64,000 bases of DNA from Lactococcus petauri (GTDB lineage Bacteria > Bacillota > Bacilli > Lactobacillales > Streptococcaceae): the NCBI RefSeq assembly GCF_002154895.1, contig NZ_MUIZ01000005.1, positions 124,001-188,000 of the forward strand. The letters are read 5' to 3'. The notes beneath the pieces were generated by a model, which made no database searches, was not told the DNA's origin, and saw nothing but the letters and a program-made list of their open reading frames with translations. A program made the position numbers and the translations under genes. Shown piece after piece: positions 34,835-43,169 of the stretch (positions are counted from its first letter, which is position 1; each line of letters opens with the position of its first letter).

Positions 34835-36175
34835 TTGGAAAATAATCAAAATTTACAAAAGAGAATGGCAACACGCCATATCACTATGATTGCTCTAGGT
34901 GGAGCAATTGGGGCTGGACTCTTTAAAGGGAGCGCTTCCGCTATAGAATCTGCTGGTCCTGCTGTCCTTCTTTCTTACTTTATCGGAGGCGTGGTTTTAT
35001 TCTTCGTGATGAAGAGCTTAGAAAAATTAGTTCTCAGCTCGGATGAACCACATGGCCTTTCAGGTTTGGTTCAACCTTATCTGGGTAACCATGCGGCCGA
35101 CTTTACCGACTGGGTGTATTGGTCACTTTGGATGATTAATATTATTGCCGAAGCTGTCGCTGCTGCTAGCTTTATACAGCTTTGGTTTCCTAATATCCCT
35201 TCATGGGCTTTTGTCTTACTCATCGCTATCCTAACGTCACTTATTAACCTACTGTCAGTAACATTCTTTGCCGAAACAGAATACTGGCTTGCTTTTATCA
35301 AAATCAGCGTTATCATTCTTCTTATTATTTTTGGTGTCATTTTAGTTGCACAAAACATTTTTAATACCAACTTGATATCTGCATTTTCAGGGATGACAAA
35401 ATATGGTGGCTTTGCGCCACACGGACTTAAAGGCGTTATCAATTCTTTATTGATTGTTATCTATTCCTACGGTGGTTCTGAACTCATTGCCATTACCGTT
35501 AGTGAGACAGAAAATCCTAAAACTGCTATCCCACGCGCTATCCGAGGCGTTATTGGACGTATCATTTCTTTTTATATCGTCCCAATGTTCCTCTTGCTCC
35601 TTATCTACAACTGGAACGACTTGGCAACATCAACAATGAGCCCGTTTGTCATGGTCTTTAACAAAATGCATATTCCATTTGCTGCAGACATCATTAATTT
35701 CATTATTATTCTGGCGCTCTTTTCTTCAATCAACTCTGGCATTTATGCCTCTTCAAGAATTTTATTCTTCCGCTTAAAAAATCATAAAGGGAAGTTTTCG
35801 CAAAAAATCGCTACTTTAAATAAAAGCAAGGTTCCTCAAAGAGCTGTGCTCTTCTGCTCTGGGACATTGTATATTGGTGTTGTTCTTTCTTACTTCTTAG
35901 GAGACAGCTTATTCAACTATCTCGCTGGTTCTTTATCTTACACTGTCCTTTTAGTTTGGTTCTTAATTAGTCTTGCAGGCTTCTTATTAGCGCGTAAGAC
36001 CAAAGCTTTAGGTACCATGAGCATGAGTCTTATTGCTCTTATTGCTTTGTTATTGATTTTCTTTGGTATCCTTACTACTAATCCTGTTGGAGTAACCCTC
36101 TTTACCGCACTACTTTACTTTATTATATTGATCAGTTATCGGAAAAAGAACGATCCTGTAGACAATATCAGTTAA
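34835..36175 (+). CDS. APC-family amino-acid permease, probably branched-chain (TTG start)
   Basis: A 446-residue protein with about 12 transmembrane segments. The N-terminal MIALGGAIGAGLFKGSASAI is the APC/AAT signature, and SYGGSELIAITVSETENPK is the conserved TM6 region. The only start near the GAGAGGA ribosome binding site is TTG at 34835. The Leu/Val/Ile leader peptide upstream suggests leucine or other branched-chain substrates. From memory, B. subtilis YvbW is a related permease controlled by a leucine T-box. Substrate is inferred. Ends in a strong terminator. Confidence 0.82.
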   Translation: MENNQNLQKRMATRHITMIALGGAIGAGLFKGSASAIESAGPAVLLSYFIGGVVLFFVMKSLEKLVLSSDEPHGLSGLVQPYLGNHAADFTDWVYWSLWMINIIAEAVAAASFIQLWFPNIPSWAFVLLIAILTSLINLLSVTFFAETEYWLAFIKISVIILLIIFGVILVAQNIFNTNLISAFSGMTKYGGFAPHGLKGVINSLLIVIYSYGGSELIAITVSETENPKTAIPRAIRGVIGRIISFYIVPMFLLLLIYNWNDLATSTMSPFVMVFNKMHIPFAADIINFIIILALFSSINSGIYASSRILFFRLKNHKGKFSQKIATLNKSKVPQRAVLFCSGTLYIGVVLSYFLGDSLFNYLAGSLSYTVLLVWFLISLAGFLLARKTKALGTMSMSLIALIALLLIFFGILTTNPVGVTLFTALLYFIILISYRKKNDPVDNIS

Positions 36176-36183
36176 GAAATATT

Positions 36184-36217
36184 AAACATTTTCCTTTTAA
36201 AAAGGAAAATGTTTTTT
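36184..36217 (+). terminator. Terminator of the APC permease
   Basis: ACATTTTCCTTTT/AAAAGGAAAATGT long AT-rich stem followed by T7. Confidence 0.85.
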
Positions 36218-36228
36218 TATGTGGTAGT

Positions 36229-36253
36229 AAAAAAAGCTGACAGGACTGTCAGC
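36229..36253 (-). terminator. Terminator of the cppA-serine hydrolase unit
   Basis: GCTGACAG-TC-CTGTCAGC followed by T7 on the minus strand; it overlaps the last codons of the hydrolase. Confidence 0.8.
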
Positions 36254-37193
36254 TTAAATTTTTTATGAGTGTTTCAATCAATACATCGCGATCTGCAATC
36301 CATTGTGCCCGCTCATCTTTCAGATGCACACGATTGGATAAGAAAATCACCGCTTTTTTTGCTTCCAGATTCATCAGGATGAAAGTTCCGGTGTAACCTG
36401 TGTGCAGTAACCATTGGTCATGTATGAAGTCCCAAGCTAAACTTCTTGGACGTTGACCCGCTGCAAAATTTTTCTGTAGGGCCAAATATTTTGTGTCTGA
36501 AAAATAACCTTGAACAAATTTCACCAAATCATTCATCGGTGCAAAAAGCCCTGCTGATCCACAATGTTTTCCTAACACTTTTGCTTTTGGATCATGAACT
36601 GTTCCCACTCTCGTATCTAGACTTGTAGGTACAGCATTGGTAACAGGACCAAAAGATGTGGCAGACATGTCCCATTTTTCAAAAACCTCTGCTTTAAAAA
36701 CTACGTCTAAAGATTTCCCATAAAGCTTTTCAAGCATAAAGCCCAACAAAATAAAGTTAATATCTGTGTAGTGACAACTTTTGTCTTCCGTTACCTCGAT
36801 ATGGTCAATCGCCTCTTTTAAACCTTTAAAATCTAACTTATCACGGTTTTCAATAAACGGATTGATACCTGTTGTATGAGTAAGAAGCTGTCTCAAAGTG
36901 ATGCTCTCATCATGAAAATCAGGATAATAATCCGTAAACGGAGCATCCAGACTTAACTTTCCTGATAAAACGAGGTTAATGACTACTGTTCCTGTACCTA
37001 CAACTTTTGAAACGGAAGCTAAATCCCATTTTTTCCCTGCAACCAATGGTTCGACTTGTGGAAGTATTGCTTGATTGCCTCGAACAAACTCTTGAACCTT
37101 TGTTCCTTCTACAATAGCAATCTGGCAGCCTGGGAAAATTGCTTCTGCCACATAGTCATCAATTGTCGCTAAAAATTCTTCTTCACTTTTCAT
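36249..37193 (-). CDS. Serine beta-lactamase-like hydrolase (class C / PBP4* family)
   Basis: A 314-residue protein. The SxxK motif SVSK lies in WDLASVSKVVGTG near residue 60, a Tyr-x-Asn-like YTD in the middle, and HTGYTGTF near the C-terminus in the place of the KTG/HxG motif. No signal peptide, so it is probably cytosolic. Members act as D-aminopeptidases, esterases or carboxypeptidase-like enzymes; the substrate is unknown. The start at 37193 overlaps the cppA stop (ATGA); the longer in-frame start is inside cppA. Confidence 0.85.
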   Translation of the reverse strand: MKSEEEFLATIDDYVAEAIFPGCQIAIVEGTKVQEFVRGNQAILPQVEPLVAGKKWDLASVSKVVGTGTVVINLVLSGKLSLDAPFTDYYPDFHDESITLRQLLTHTTGINPFIENRDKLDFKGLKEAIDHIEVTEDKSCHYTDINFILLGFMLEKLYGKSLDVVFKAEVFEKWDMSATSFGPVTNAVPTSLDTRVGTVHDPKAKVLGKHCGSAGLFAPMNDLVKFVQGYFSDTKYLALQKNFAAGQRPRSLAWDFIHDQWLLHTGYTGTFILMNLEAKKAVIFLSNRVHLKDERAQWIADRDVLIETLIKNLS

Positions 37194-37966
37194 AGGCCTT
37201 GTTTTGTAAACCAAAGTTCCATGTGGTGTGGGATGTCAATAGCCAATGTCTTTGCTTTTTTATCCAGATACAATTTTTCATCAGGTAAATCATCTGCAAA
37301 CTGAGCCAAATCAAAAGATGGCGACACTTGAAAACGTAAAAGCATCAGGTCTAGCTTTTCATCCATATTAGCTGTCAAGTCAGGTCCATCATTTTGACAA
37401 AAGACCAGATGCAAGCCAGCAAGATCTAAAAGATTCCCTTGCGCTTTTACACCAAGAATTTTTTCGTACTCTGAAATAATAGACTTTTCAGCAATATTAA
37501 TTTGCACCTCTTTAATAGCGAAATCGGATAATCCTGTAAATTCTCCCTCATCAAAGTCAACTTCAGATTTAGCAACTTCCGTTAAGTCTGACCAATCATT
37601 TACAGATACCATCAGAAAAACATCACTTTCTGGAGAAACAGCTTCAAAAGCCCAACTATCTTTTACCTGATAAAGATGTGTGACTTGGTCCAGATTGCGC
37701 GCTAAAAGCTGTTCGATTTCATCCTCATCAGCTTGGATGACTGTACGTCCATGTTTTTTCACACCTTGAACTGGAACTACACCTGGTGATTCCTCTAAGA
37801 TTAACCTTGGTTGCTTTGCTTCATAACCAGATAAAAAAACTTCTGCATTTTCTTCGTGCAAGACTTTCATGCCAAGCACATCACGATAAAAATTTAAATT
37901 TTCTTCGCGATTGAGTACACGGTAGCCTGGTAAGCAAACTTCTAAATTATTTATGAATTCTTTCAT
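37190..37966 (-). CDS. cppA: CppA family protein
   Basis: 258 residues; two VOC-like halves, beginning FINNLEVCLPGYRVLNREENLNFYRDVLGM. It matches streptococcal CppA, first described as a C3-degrading proteinase, although the fold is glyoxalase/bleomycin-resistance-like and no protease motif is visible. Function in lactococci is unknown. Translationally coupled to the serine hydrolase. Confidence 0.82.
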   Translation of the reverse strand: MKEFINNLEVCLPGYRVLNREENLNFYRDVLGMKVLHEENAEVFLSGYEAKQPRLILEESPGVVPVQGVKKHGRTVIQADEDEIEQLLARNLDQVTHLYQVKDSWAFEAVSPESDVFLMVSVNDWSDLTEVAKSEVDFDEGEFTGLSDFAIKEVQINIAEKSIISEYEKILGVKAQGNLLDLAGLHLVFCQNDGPDLTANMDEKLDLMLLRFQVSPSFDLAQFADDLPDEKLYLDKKAKTLAIDIPHHMELWFTKQGL

Positions 37967-38031
37967 TCTGATTCTCCATTTATCTTCTTATATTTTATTA
38001 AAACTTATACAAATTATCAATGATTATATGT

Positions 38032-38037
38032 TAGAAT
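38032..38037 (+). promoter_or_regulatory. Extended -10 (TGT-TAGAAT) for a leaderless CPBP mRNA
   Basis: The hexamer ends 6 nt before the ATG at 38044; no ribosome binding site. Confidence 0.6.
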
Positions 38038-38043
38038 TGTTCT

Positions 38044-38832
38044 ATGATTAAATTTCGAGACCTTATTAAAAAACCTTGGACCTGGACAATTCTTCCTGCT
38101 CTTCTCTTTGCCCTTCCTTTTTCTTTACGGGCTGGTTGGGGGCAATGGTTAGGACTCAGCCTCCTTCTTTATCTAATTAGTTTAATTTTTACTTATAAAA
38201 AATCAATCTGGCTTGCTTTCTTTGTACTTTCTTTATTGCCAAGTTTTGCTACGTCACTCATGAGCCAATTGCATTCTGGAAGAGCTTTTTCTTCTCTTGA
38301 CCAAGTGATCTTTTTTGTGATTTTCTTTATTGCTCTTGGCTTATCTTACTTTCTTGCTCGCCGCCGTAATATTATTCCACCGGTTGCTGTCAAAGAATTT
38401 CCCTTGGGCAAAATCGCCCTCGGATTTGGTGCGCTTTTCTTAGTTTCACTCTGTGTCAACATTTTAGCACAGGCGCTTGGTTTACACGCAAGTACAGAAA
38501 ATCAAGAGGCATTGAATAGTCTCGCCCAGGTTATTCCTTTAGGCATCTTTGCTGTCCAAACGATTTTTGCCGGTTTCTTTGAGGAACTCACTTACCGTGT
38601 TGGCCCTTTCGAAGTTCTCTTCACAAAAAATAAATTTTTAGCTTTCATGACAGCAGCTCTGCTTTTTGCAGGTATGCACAGTCCAACAGATCTTTACAGT
38701 TGGCTTGTTTATGGCTCAATGAGTCTGGTGTTAACCACATTCTATTTTAAATACCGAAATTTTTACCTCAATATGGCCATTCATATGGCTTGGAATTTTC
38801 TGGGAATAAGTATGACATTTTTGCTAAAGTAA
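38044..38832 (+). CDS. CPBP-family intramembrane glutamic endopeptidase
   Basis: A 262-residue polytopic membrane protein. The CPBP/Abi motifs are visible: FFEELTYRVG (EExxxR-like, near residue 179), FAGMHSP (His motif near 213) and the final HMAWNFLG (near 250). Family members include bacteriocin self-immunity proteins and CAAX-type proteases. There is no bacteriocin gene adjacent. The thiT gene with its TPP riboswitch follows. Predicted leaderless. Confidence 0.88.
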   Translation: MIKFRDLIKKPWTWTILPALLFALPFSLRAGWGQWLGLSLLLYLISLIFTYKKSIWLAFFVLSLLPSFATSLMSQLHSGRAFSSLDQVIFFVIFFIALGLSYFLARRRNIIPPVAVKEFPLGKIALGFGALFLVSLCVNILAQALGLHASTENQEALNSLAQVIPLGIFAVQTIFAGFFEELTYRVGPFEVLFTKNKFLAFMTAALLFAGMHSPTDLYSWLVYGSMSLVLTTFYFKYRNFYLNMAIHMAWNFLGISMTFLLK

Positions 38833-38870
38833 ACATCTTATGGTATATTAAGATTGTAAAATTAAAAATT

Positions 38871-38956
38871 TGCACAATGGGTGCTCTAAGGGAAACCAAG
38901 AGCTGAGAAACACCATTTGACCTGATCTGGTTAGTACCAGCGTAGGAATGTGTTTG
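38871..38956 (+). ncRNA. TPP (THI-element) riboswitch
   Basis: The core signatures are present in order: GGGTGCTC, GAGCTGAGAAACACC, ACCTGATCTGGTTAGTACCA and GCGTAGGAA, closed by a CACA/TGTG P1. It binds thiamine pyrophosphate and lowers expression of the downstream thiamine transporter. Confidence 0.95.
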
Positions 38957-38990
38957 TATAGGGGACTGCTGTCTTCAATTCTCTCTAACC

Positions 38991-39013
38991 CTCCTTTGTG
39001 CCAACAAAAGGAG
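38991..39013 (+). promoter_or_regulatory. Shine-Dalgarno-sequestering hairpin of thiT
   Basis: CTCCTTT (38991-38997) pairs perfectly with AAAGGAG (39007-39013), the thiT ribosome binding site, which stands 7 nt before the ATG. The hairpin is followed by T6, so it may also terminate transcription. Confidence 0.75.
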
Positions 39014-39020
39014 ATTTTTT

Positions 39021-39557
39021 ATGTCTAATTCTAAAGTTTTAGAACTTACCGAAACAGCTATTGCTGCTGCATTAGCTCTTGTCTTGAGTTTCATATCGAT
39101 AAACTATGCTCAAGTTTTTTATCTTGAGCTGGCAGTTATTCCCTTACTGGTCTTAGCCTTGCGCCGCGGCGTATTTTGGGGCATGACAGGCGGGCTAGTA
39201 TTTGGTCTACTTCTGATTGTATTAGGTCAAGCCACTATCTTGACTCCAGTACAGGCATTGCTTGAATATATCGTTGCACCGATTTCTCTTGGTTTAGCTG
39301 GTGTTTTGCGCAAAAAGGACTCTAGCCAAACACGCACAATCTTTGCTGTAGCTTTTCTCGGCGTTCTTATCAAATATTTTTGGCACTTTGTCGCTGGTGT
39401 TATCTTTTGGGGACAATATGCTTGGAAAGGCTGGGGGGCTATTCCCTATTCATTTGTTGTCAATGGAATAAGTGGAATTGCGACCGCAGCTCTTGCTGCT
39501 CTAGTCCTTGTTCTGCTCTCCAAGAGTGCACCTCAGATTTTTCAAGCGAAAAAGTGA
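39021..39557 (+). CDS. thiT: ECF transporter S component, thiamine-specific ThiT
   Basis: A 178-residue protein with six hydrophobic segments. Its GTPase-free S-component layout and its TPP riboswitch identify ThiT, which binds thiamine with high affinity and shares the ECF energising module encoded elsewhere. HFVAGVIFWGQYAW near residues 118-131 matches the conserved substrate-pocket aromatic region. ybaK starts 12 bp downstream but with its own promoter. Confidence 0.93.
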   Translation: MSNSKVLELTETAIAAALALVLSFISINYAQVFYLELAVIPLLVLALRRGVFWGMTGGLVFGLLLIVLGQATILTPVQALLEYIVAPISLGLAGVLRKKDSSQTRTIFAVAFLGVLIKYFWHFVAGVIFWGQYAWKGWGAIPYSFVVNGISGIATAALAALVLVLLSKSAPQIFQAKK

Positions 39558-39563
39558 TATAAT
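39558..39563 (+). promoter_or_regulatory. Extended -10 (TGA-TATAAT) for a leaderless ybaK mRNA
   Basis: TATAAT right at the thiT stop, 6 nt (GAACGC) before the ybaK ATG. Confidence 0.6.
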
Positions 39564-39569
39564 GAACGC

Positions 39570-40049
39570 ATGAGCAAGAAAAAGAAACTGAAAAAAACAT
39601 TAGTTGAACAAATTCTGGACAAAGGTCAAGTCAATCATGAAGGGCTTGCTCTCAATGCTTTAGAAGCAGAGCTCATGCCTGAAGACATCCAACGTCGTGA
39701 CATTTATAAAACGCTCGCACTTATAGGAGATAAAACGGGTCCAATCGTAGGGATTCTTCCTCTGACAGAGCATCTTTCTGAAAAGAAATTAGCAAAGGTC
39801 TCTGGAAATAAGAAGGTCCACATGATTCCTCAAAAAGATTTGCAGAAAACCACTGGATACATCCATGGTGCTAATAATCCTGTCGGTATCTGGCAAACCA
39901 AAAGGTTCCCTATCTATATCGATACCATCGCACTGGATGCAGATAAAATCATTGTTTCTGCCGGTGAAGTCGGCCGTTCTATACGCCTCAATCCAAAAGA
40001 ACTCGCAACTTTTGTACAAGCTGAATTTGCTGAAATTCGTGAAATTTAA
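39570..40049 (+). CDS. ybaK: Cys-tRNA(Pro)/Cys-tRNA(Cys) deacylase, YbaK/EbsC family
   Basis: A 159-residue YbaK-type editing protein. KTLALIGDKTGPIVGILP and KKLAKVSGNKKVHMIP are the conserved core including the catalytic Lys, and GEVGRSIRLNP is near the C-terminus. It hydrolyses Cys mischarged on tRNA(Pro) in trans. Ends in an intrinsic terminator. Confidence 0.9.
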   Translation: MSKKKKLKKTLVEQILDKGQVNHEGLALNALEAELMPEDIQRRDIYKTLALIGDKTGPIVGILPLTEHLSEKKLAKVSGNKKVHMIPQKDLQKTTGYIHGANNPVGIWQTKRFPIYIDTIALDADKIIVSAGEVGRSIRLNPKELATFVQAEFAEIREI

Positions 40050-40051
40050 AT

Positions 40052-40084
40052 AAAAAGGAAAGCTTAACTATGGCTTTTCTTTTT
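40052..40084 (+). terminator. Terminator of ybaK
   Basis: AAAAAGGAAAGC-TTAACTATG-GCTTTTCTTTTT. Confidence 0.75.
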
Positions 40085-40122
40085 ATTTTTACATCTCGAT
40101 TTATTGTTCCGACAAATAACAC

Positions 40123-40151
40123 TTTACAAAAGTACCCAAAACCGCTAAAAT
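40123..40151 (+). promoter_or_regulatory. Promoter of the DUF3397-like gene (leaderless)
   Basis: TTTACA (40123-40128), 17-bp spacer and TAAAAT (40146-40151), then 6 nt (TAAGCT) to the ATG. The clearest leaderless arrangement of the window. Confidence 0.7.
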
Positions 40152-40157
40152 TAAGCT

Positions 40158-40514
40158 ATGTTACCTAAGATTATTGCCACTTTATATCCGCTTCTCAGCT
40201 GGATCGTATTGGTTTTCGCTTTTAAATTTTTACGTATTCGCCACTTGACTAATCGAAAACTTCGCATTCCTGATATTTTTGTCCTCTTTTTAATTTTTGG
40301 ACTCCAACTTTTTTCAGAGCAATTTACTGCTATCAATATTTTGCCTTACTACTTTTTGATTCTTTCCTTCTTAGCTCTCGTCTTGTTGCTATTAGATTTG
40401 TTCTATTTTAAAGACTTCAAATATAAACGTTTCTTTAAGCTTTTTTGGCGCATTACTTTTGTGATTACTTTTGCTCTTTACATCGCTATGATTGTCATGA
40501 TTTACATGCATTGA
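40158..40514 (+). CDS. DUF3397-like membrane protein
   Basis: A 118-residue protein with hydrophobic segments at about 5-22, 37-54, 62-84 and 95-116 and a basic loop RIRHLTNRKLR. This is the DUF3397 layout of Lactobacillales; unknown function. Monocistronic. Confidence 0.75.
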   Translation: MLPKIIATLYPLLSWIVLVFAFKFLRIRHLTNRKLRIPDIFVLFLIFGLQLFSEQFTAINILPYYFLILSFLALVLLLLDLFYFKDFKYKRFFKLFWRITFVITFALYIAMIVMIYMH

Positions 40515-40517
40515 TAA

Positions 40518-40543
40518 AAGAACCATACTAATGGTTTTTCTTT
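40518..40543 (+). terminator. Terminator of the DUF3397-like gene
   Basis: AACCAT-ACTA-ATGGTT with T-rich tail. Confidence 0.75.
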
Positions 40544-40557
40544 TTATATATGATTCA

Positions 40558-40584
40558 TAAAAAAAACCAGAAAAACTGGTTTTT
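40558..40584 (-). terminator. Terminator of ydbC
   Basis: AAACCAG-TTTTT-CTGGTTT on the minus strand with T-run, immediately after the ydbC stop. Confidence 0.8.
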
Positions 40585-40800
40585 TTATTTGTTTCCGAGT
40601 TCTTTCAAAAGAACAGCAAATTCTTCATCTGTCAGCGTAATTCCCTTGCCCATCTTTTCATGGTCGGGCGACCACTGGCGCAAATCATACTTAGCTTCCA
40701 TGCCATTCCATGACACGCGGTTAAGCTCTTTTGTCCAGCCTTTAGCATTTTCAGATAGAGTAATAAGATGCTCCTCAATTTCAAATTTTAAATCAGCCAT
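40585..40800 (-). CDS. ydbC: YdbC, PC4-like nucleic-acid-binding protein
   Basis: A 71-residue protein, MADLKFEIEEHLITLSENAK then KYDLRQWSPDHEKMGKGITL, matching lactococcal YdbC. That protein has the fold of eukaryotic PC4 and binds single-stranded DNA and RNA. The ATG at 40800 follows GGAGG; the upstream GTG is too close to it. Monocistronic. Confidence 0.9.
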   Translation of the reverse strand: MADLKFEIEEHLITLSENAKGWTKELNRVSWNGMEAKYDLRQWSPDHEKMGKGITLTDEEFAVLLKELGNK

Positions 40801-40848
40801 ATACACCTCCTATATTAATGATACGTAAAAAGTGTTAACTTTTCACAA

Positions 40849-42114
40849 TTAATCTTCAATAAGTTGAATATCAACACCTAAAGCCGTCATTTTTTCTATG
40901 ATACTATCGTAACCTCGAAGAATAAATTCAATATTTTCAATCGTTGTTGTACCTTCGGCGATAATACCAGCCAAAACTAAACTTGCTCCTGCACGCAAGT
41001 CGGTAGCACGAACATGAGCACCTTGAAGCTTATTAGGTGCTTCATAAATAATATGATCATCTACAGTTGAGATTGTAGCACCCATCCGTGCCATTTCTGG
41101 CACATGGTTGACACGTTTTTCATAAATCGTATCCTTAATCCAACCACGGCCTTGTGCTTTCAGTAATAACGGTGTGATTGGTTGTTGTAAATCAGTCGCA
41201 AAACCAGGGTAAGGTACTGTCTTAATATTGATAGCTTTTAAGTTTTCTGAGCGATGAACCTCGATAGAGTCCTCACGAATGGTCATGCGTACACCCATTT
41301 CTTCAAGTTTAGCAATAAAAGATTCTAAGTGTTCGTAGATAACATTGTCAACGATGACACCGTCTCCCATAGCTGCAGCCAAAGCAAGATAAGTTCCTGC
41401 TTCAATACGGTCAGGAATGACCGTATGACGTGCACCGTGCATTTCTGGTTTTCCTGTAATACGAATCACATCTGTGCCAGCCCCACGTACCTTTGCGCCC
41501 ATGTTATTCAAGAGTGTAGCTACATCAATAATTTCTGGTTCACGTGCTGCATTTTCAATAATGGTTACACCTTCTGCTGTACTCGCTGCAAGCATTGTAT
41601 TAATTGTTGCACCTACAGAAACCATATCCATATAGATGGTTGTACCATGTAATTTTTCTTCTTTAGCTTCAAGGTGCATGGCATCTTCAAGGTAAGATAA
41701 CTCTGCTCCTAAAGCTTCAAAAGCTTTAACATGAAGATCCATAGGACGTGGACCTAAATCACATCCCCCGGGCAAACCAACCGTTGACTTCCCAAAACGA
41801 CCAAGAAGTGCTCCATTGAAATAATACGATGCACGCAAAGAGTTTATCTTACCATAGGGCAATGGCTTTGAAACAACGTCACGTGTATCAATCGTCAAAA
41901 TACCCGCATCAGTATCACGTTGAATTTTTGCGCCCATGATTTCCATGATATCAACCAAACTTGCAACATCTGAAATATCGGGAACGCCTTCAAGTGTAAC
42001 AATATCGTTAGCTAAAATCGTTGCCGGAATAAGGGCAACTACACTATTCTTAGCTCCAGAAATCGTTACCTTCCCTGAGATACTTTTACCACCATTGATT
42101 ACTATTTTTTTCAT
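40849..42114 (-). CDS. murA: UDP-N-acetylglucosamine 1-carboxyvinyltransferase
   Basis: A 421-residue MurA. N-terminal [20 protein letters not shown] and the active-site loop [15 protein letters not shown] with catalytic Cys118, the fosfomycin target. First committed step of peptidoglycan synthesis. Firmicutes often have two copies; only this one is in the window. No clear Shine-Dalgarno sequence stands before the ATG; AGTAAT 6 nt upstream is a poor -10. Confidence 0.95.
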   Translation of the reverse strand: MKKIVINGGKSISGKVTISGAKNSVVALIPATILANDIVTLEGVPDISDVASLVDIMEIMGAKIQRDTDAGILTIDTRDVVSKPLPYGKINSLRASYYFNGALLGRFGKSTVGLPGGCDLGPRPMDLHVKAFEALGAELSYLEDAMHLEAKEEKLHGTTIYMDMVSVGATINTMLAASTAEGVTIIENAAREPEIIDVATLLNNMGAKVRGAGTDVIRITGKPEMHGARHTVIPDRIEAGTYLALAAAMGDGVIVDNVIYEHLESFIAKLEEMGVRMTIREDSIEVHRSENLKAINIKTVPYPGFATDLQQPITPLLLKAQGRGWIKDTIYEKRVNHVPEMARMGATISTVDDHIIYEAPNKLQGAHVRATDLRAGASLVLAGIIAEGTTTIENIEFILRGYDSIIEKMTALGVDIQLIED

Positions 42115-42286
42115 AAATTTATTACTCTATCACTTATTGTTTTATTTGAGACATGAAATACATGTACCCTCTATTCTACCATTTTTCCCGTCTTTTGAAT
42201 AGATGAAAAGCATCCTTTTTTCTTCGCAGATCTTCATCTATGAAATGTATTCATTTATCTGTCTAAAATCTCATTGTATATTATTA

Positions 42287-42322
42287 TTTAACATTAGAAA
42301 AAAATGATAATATAACATTAGA
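42287..42322 (+). repeat. Direct repeat upstream of the InlB-repeat-like gene
   Basis: TTTAACATTAGA (42287-42298) and TATAACATTAGA (42311-42322), 24 bp apart, just before the gene. Possible regulator sites; the second overlaps the AT-rich promoter area. Confidence 0.35.
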
Positions 42323-42346
42323 CACAAAAAATAAAGAAAGGGATAA

Positions 42347-43066
42347 ATGATGAATTTTTCACTCAAAACTTCTTTCATCCCAAACAAAAAGAAAGCAACC
42401 TTTTTTAAAGCAAATTATTTTTTCAATATTAATAATGACATGCTCAACCATTTGGAACGTGCTCAAATAAGTCCAGTGCCTTCTCTTAATGAAGCAGATT
42501 ATCAAGCTTATAATAAAATAATAAGTGCTGAAGGGAAATGGATTGGCATGAGCTCGGAACTCCTTCCTAAAAGTCAAAGCTATTCTCTCAAGAACAAAAC
42601 CTTAAAGCTCCACGGCTATACCTTTGAAGGATGGGCTAAAGTCCGTAACCGTCACAATGTGCTTGCTCACCCCCAATCTCAGGAACAAGCCCAACTGTAT
42701 GCTGGGCCAACTTCAGTTATTCATCGCACCAGAGTCTATAATCCCAGCTTCCTCTGGAAACCTCAAGAAAAACATCACTTCGAGCCTATTGGGCAAATCT
42801 ATGACTTTCATGCACAATGGACACCAATCAAATATCCTGTACGCTACAGCGCTAAAACGATTTGGAATGAACCACTTGAGTGGGACCATCCTGAAGGTAT
42901 GCGAAGCATCGAACAAGGCTACATCTCACCAGCCAAAGTCAAATTACCTCACTATCACTTTGTCGGCTGGCAAGTAGAGGATGCTCCCTTAAGCAAAGAA
43001 CAGCTAATTATTCCTGCTGGTATTGGTCCTGTCGATATTATCGCTATTTTCGAGCAAATATCCTGA
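42347..43066 (+). CDS. InlB B-repeat-like protein without signal peptide
   Basis: A 239-residue protein. Two stretches resemble the Listeria InlB B-repeat: LHGYTFEGWAKVR ... YDFHAQWTPI (about 87-157) and YPVRYSAKTIWNE ... LPHYHFVGWQVED ... IIAIFE (about 158-236). Such repeats are normally secreted, but here there is no signal peptide, anchor or membrane segment. AAAGGG lies 8 nt before the ATG. Function unknown; monocistronic with its own terminator. Confidence 0.65.
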   Translation: MMNFSLKTSFIPNKKKATFFKANYFFNINNDMLNHLERAQISPVPSLNEADYQAYNKIISAEGKWIGMSSELLPKSQSYSLKNKTLKLHGYTFEGWAKVRNRHNVLAHPQSQEQAQLYAGPTSVIHRTRVYNPSFLWKPQEKHHFEPIGQIYDFHAQWTPIKYPVRYSAKTIWNEPLEWDHPEGMRSIEQGYISPAKVKLPHYHFVGWQVEDAPLSKEQLIIPAGIGPVDIIAIFEQIS

Positions 43067-43115
43067 TTGAGTATGATCAGTACTTTCCCTTATTTTAGGA
43101 AATCTTGACTACATT

Positions 43116-43149
43116 AAAAAAACGCTCGTTAAAGCACGAGCGTTTTTTA
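43116..43149. terminator. Bidirectional terminator
   Basis: AACGCTCG-TTAAAGCA-CGAGCGTT with A-run and T-run flanks between two convergent genes. Confidence 0.85.
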
Positions 43150-43169
43150 TATTAAGATACTTCTTAATT

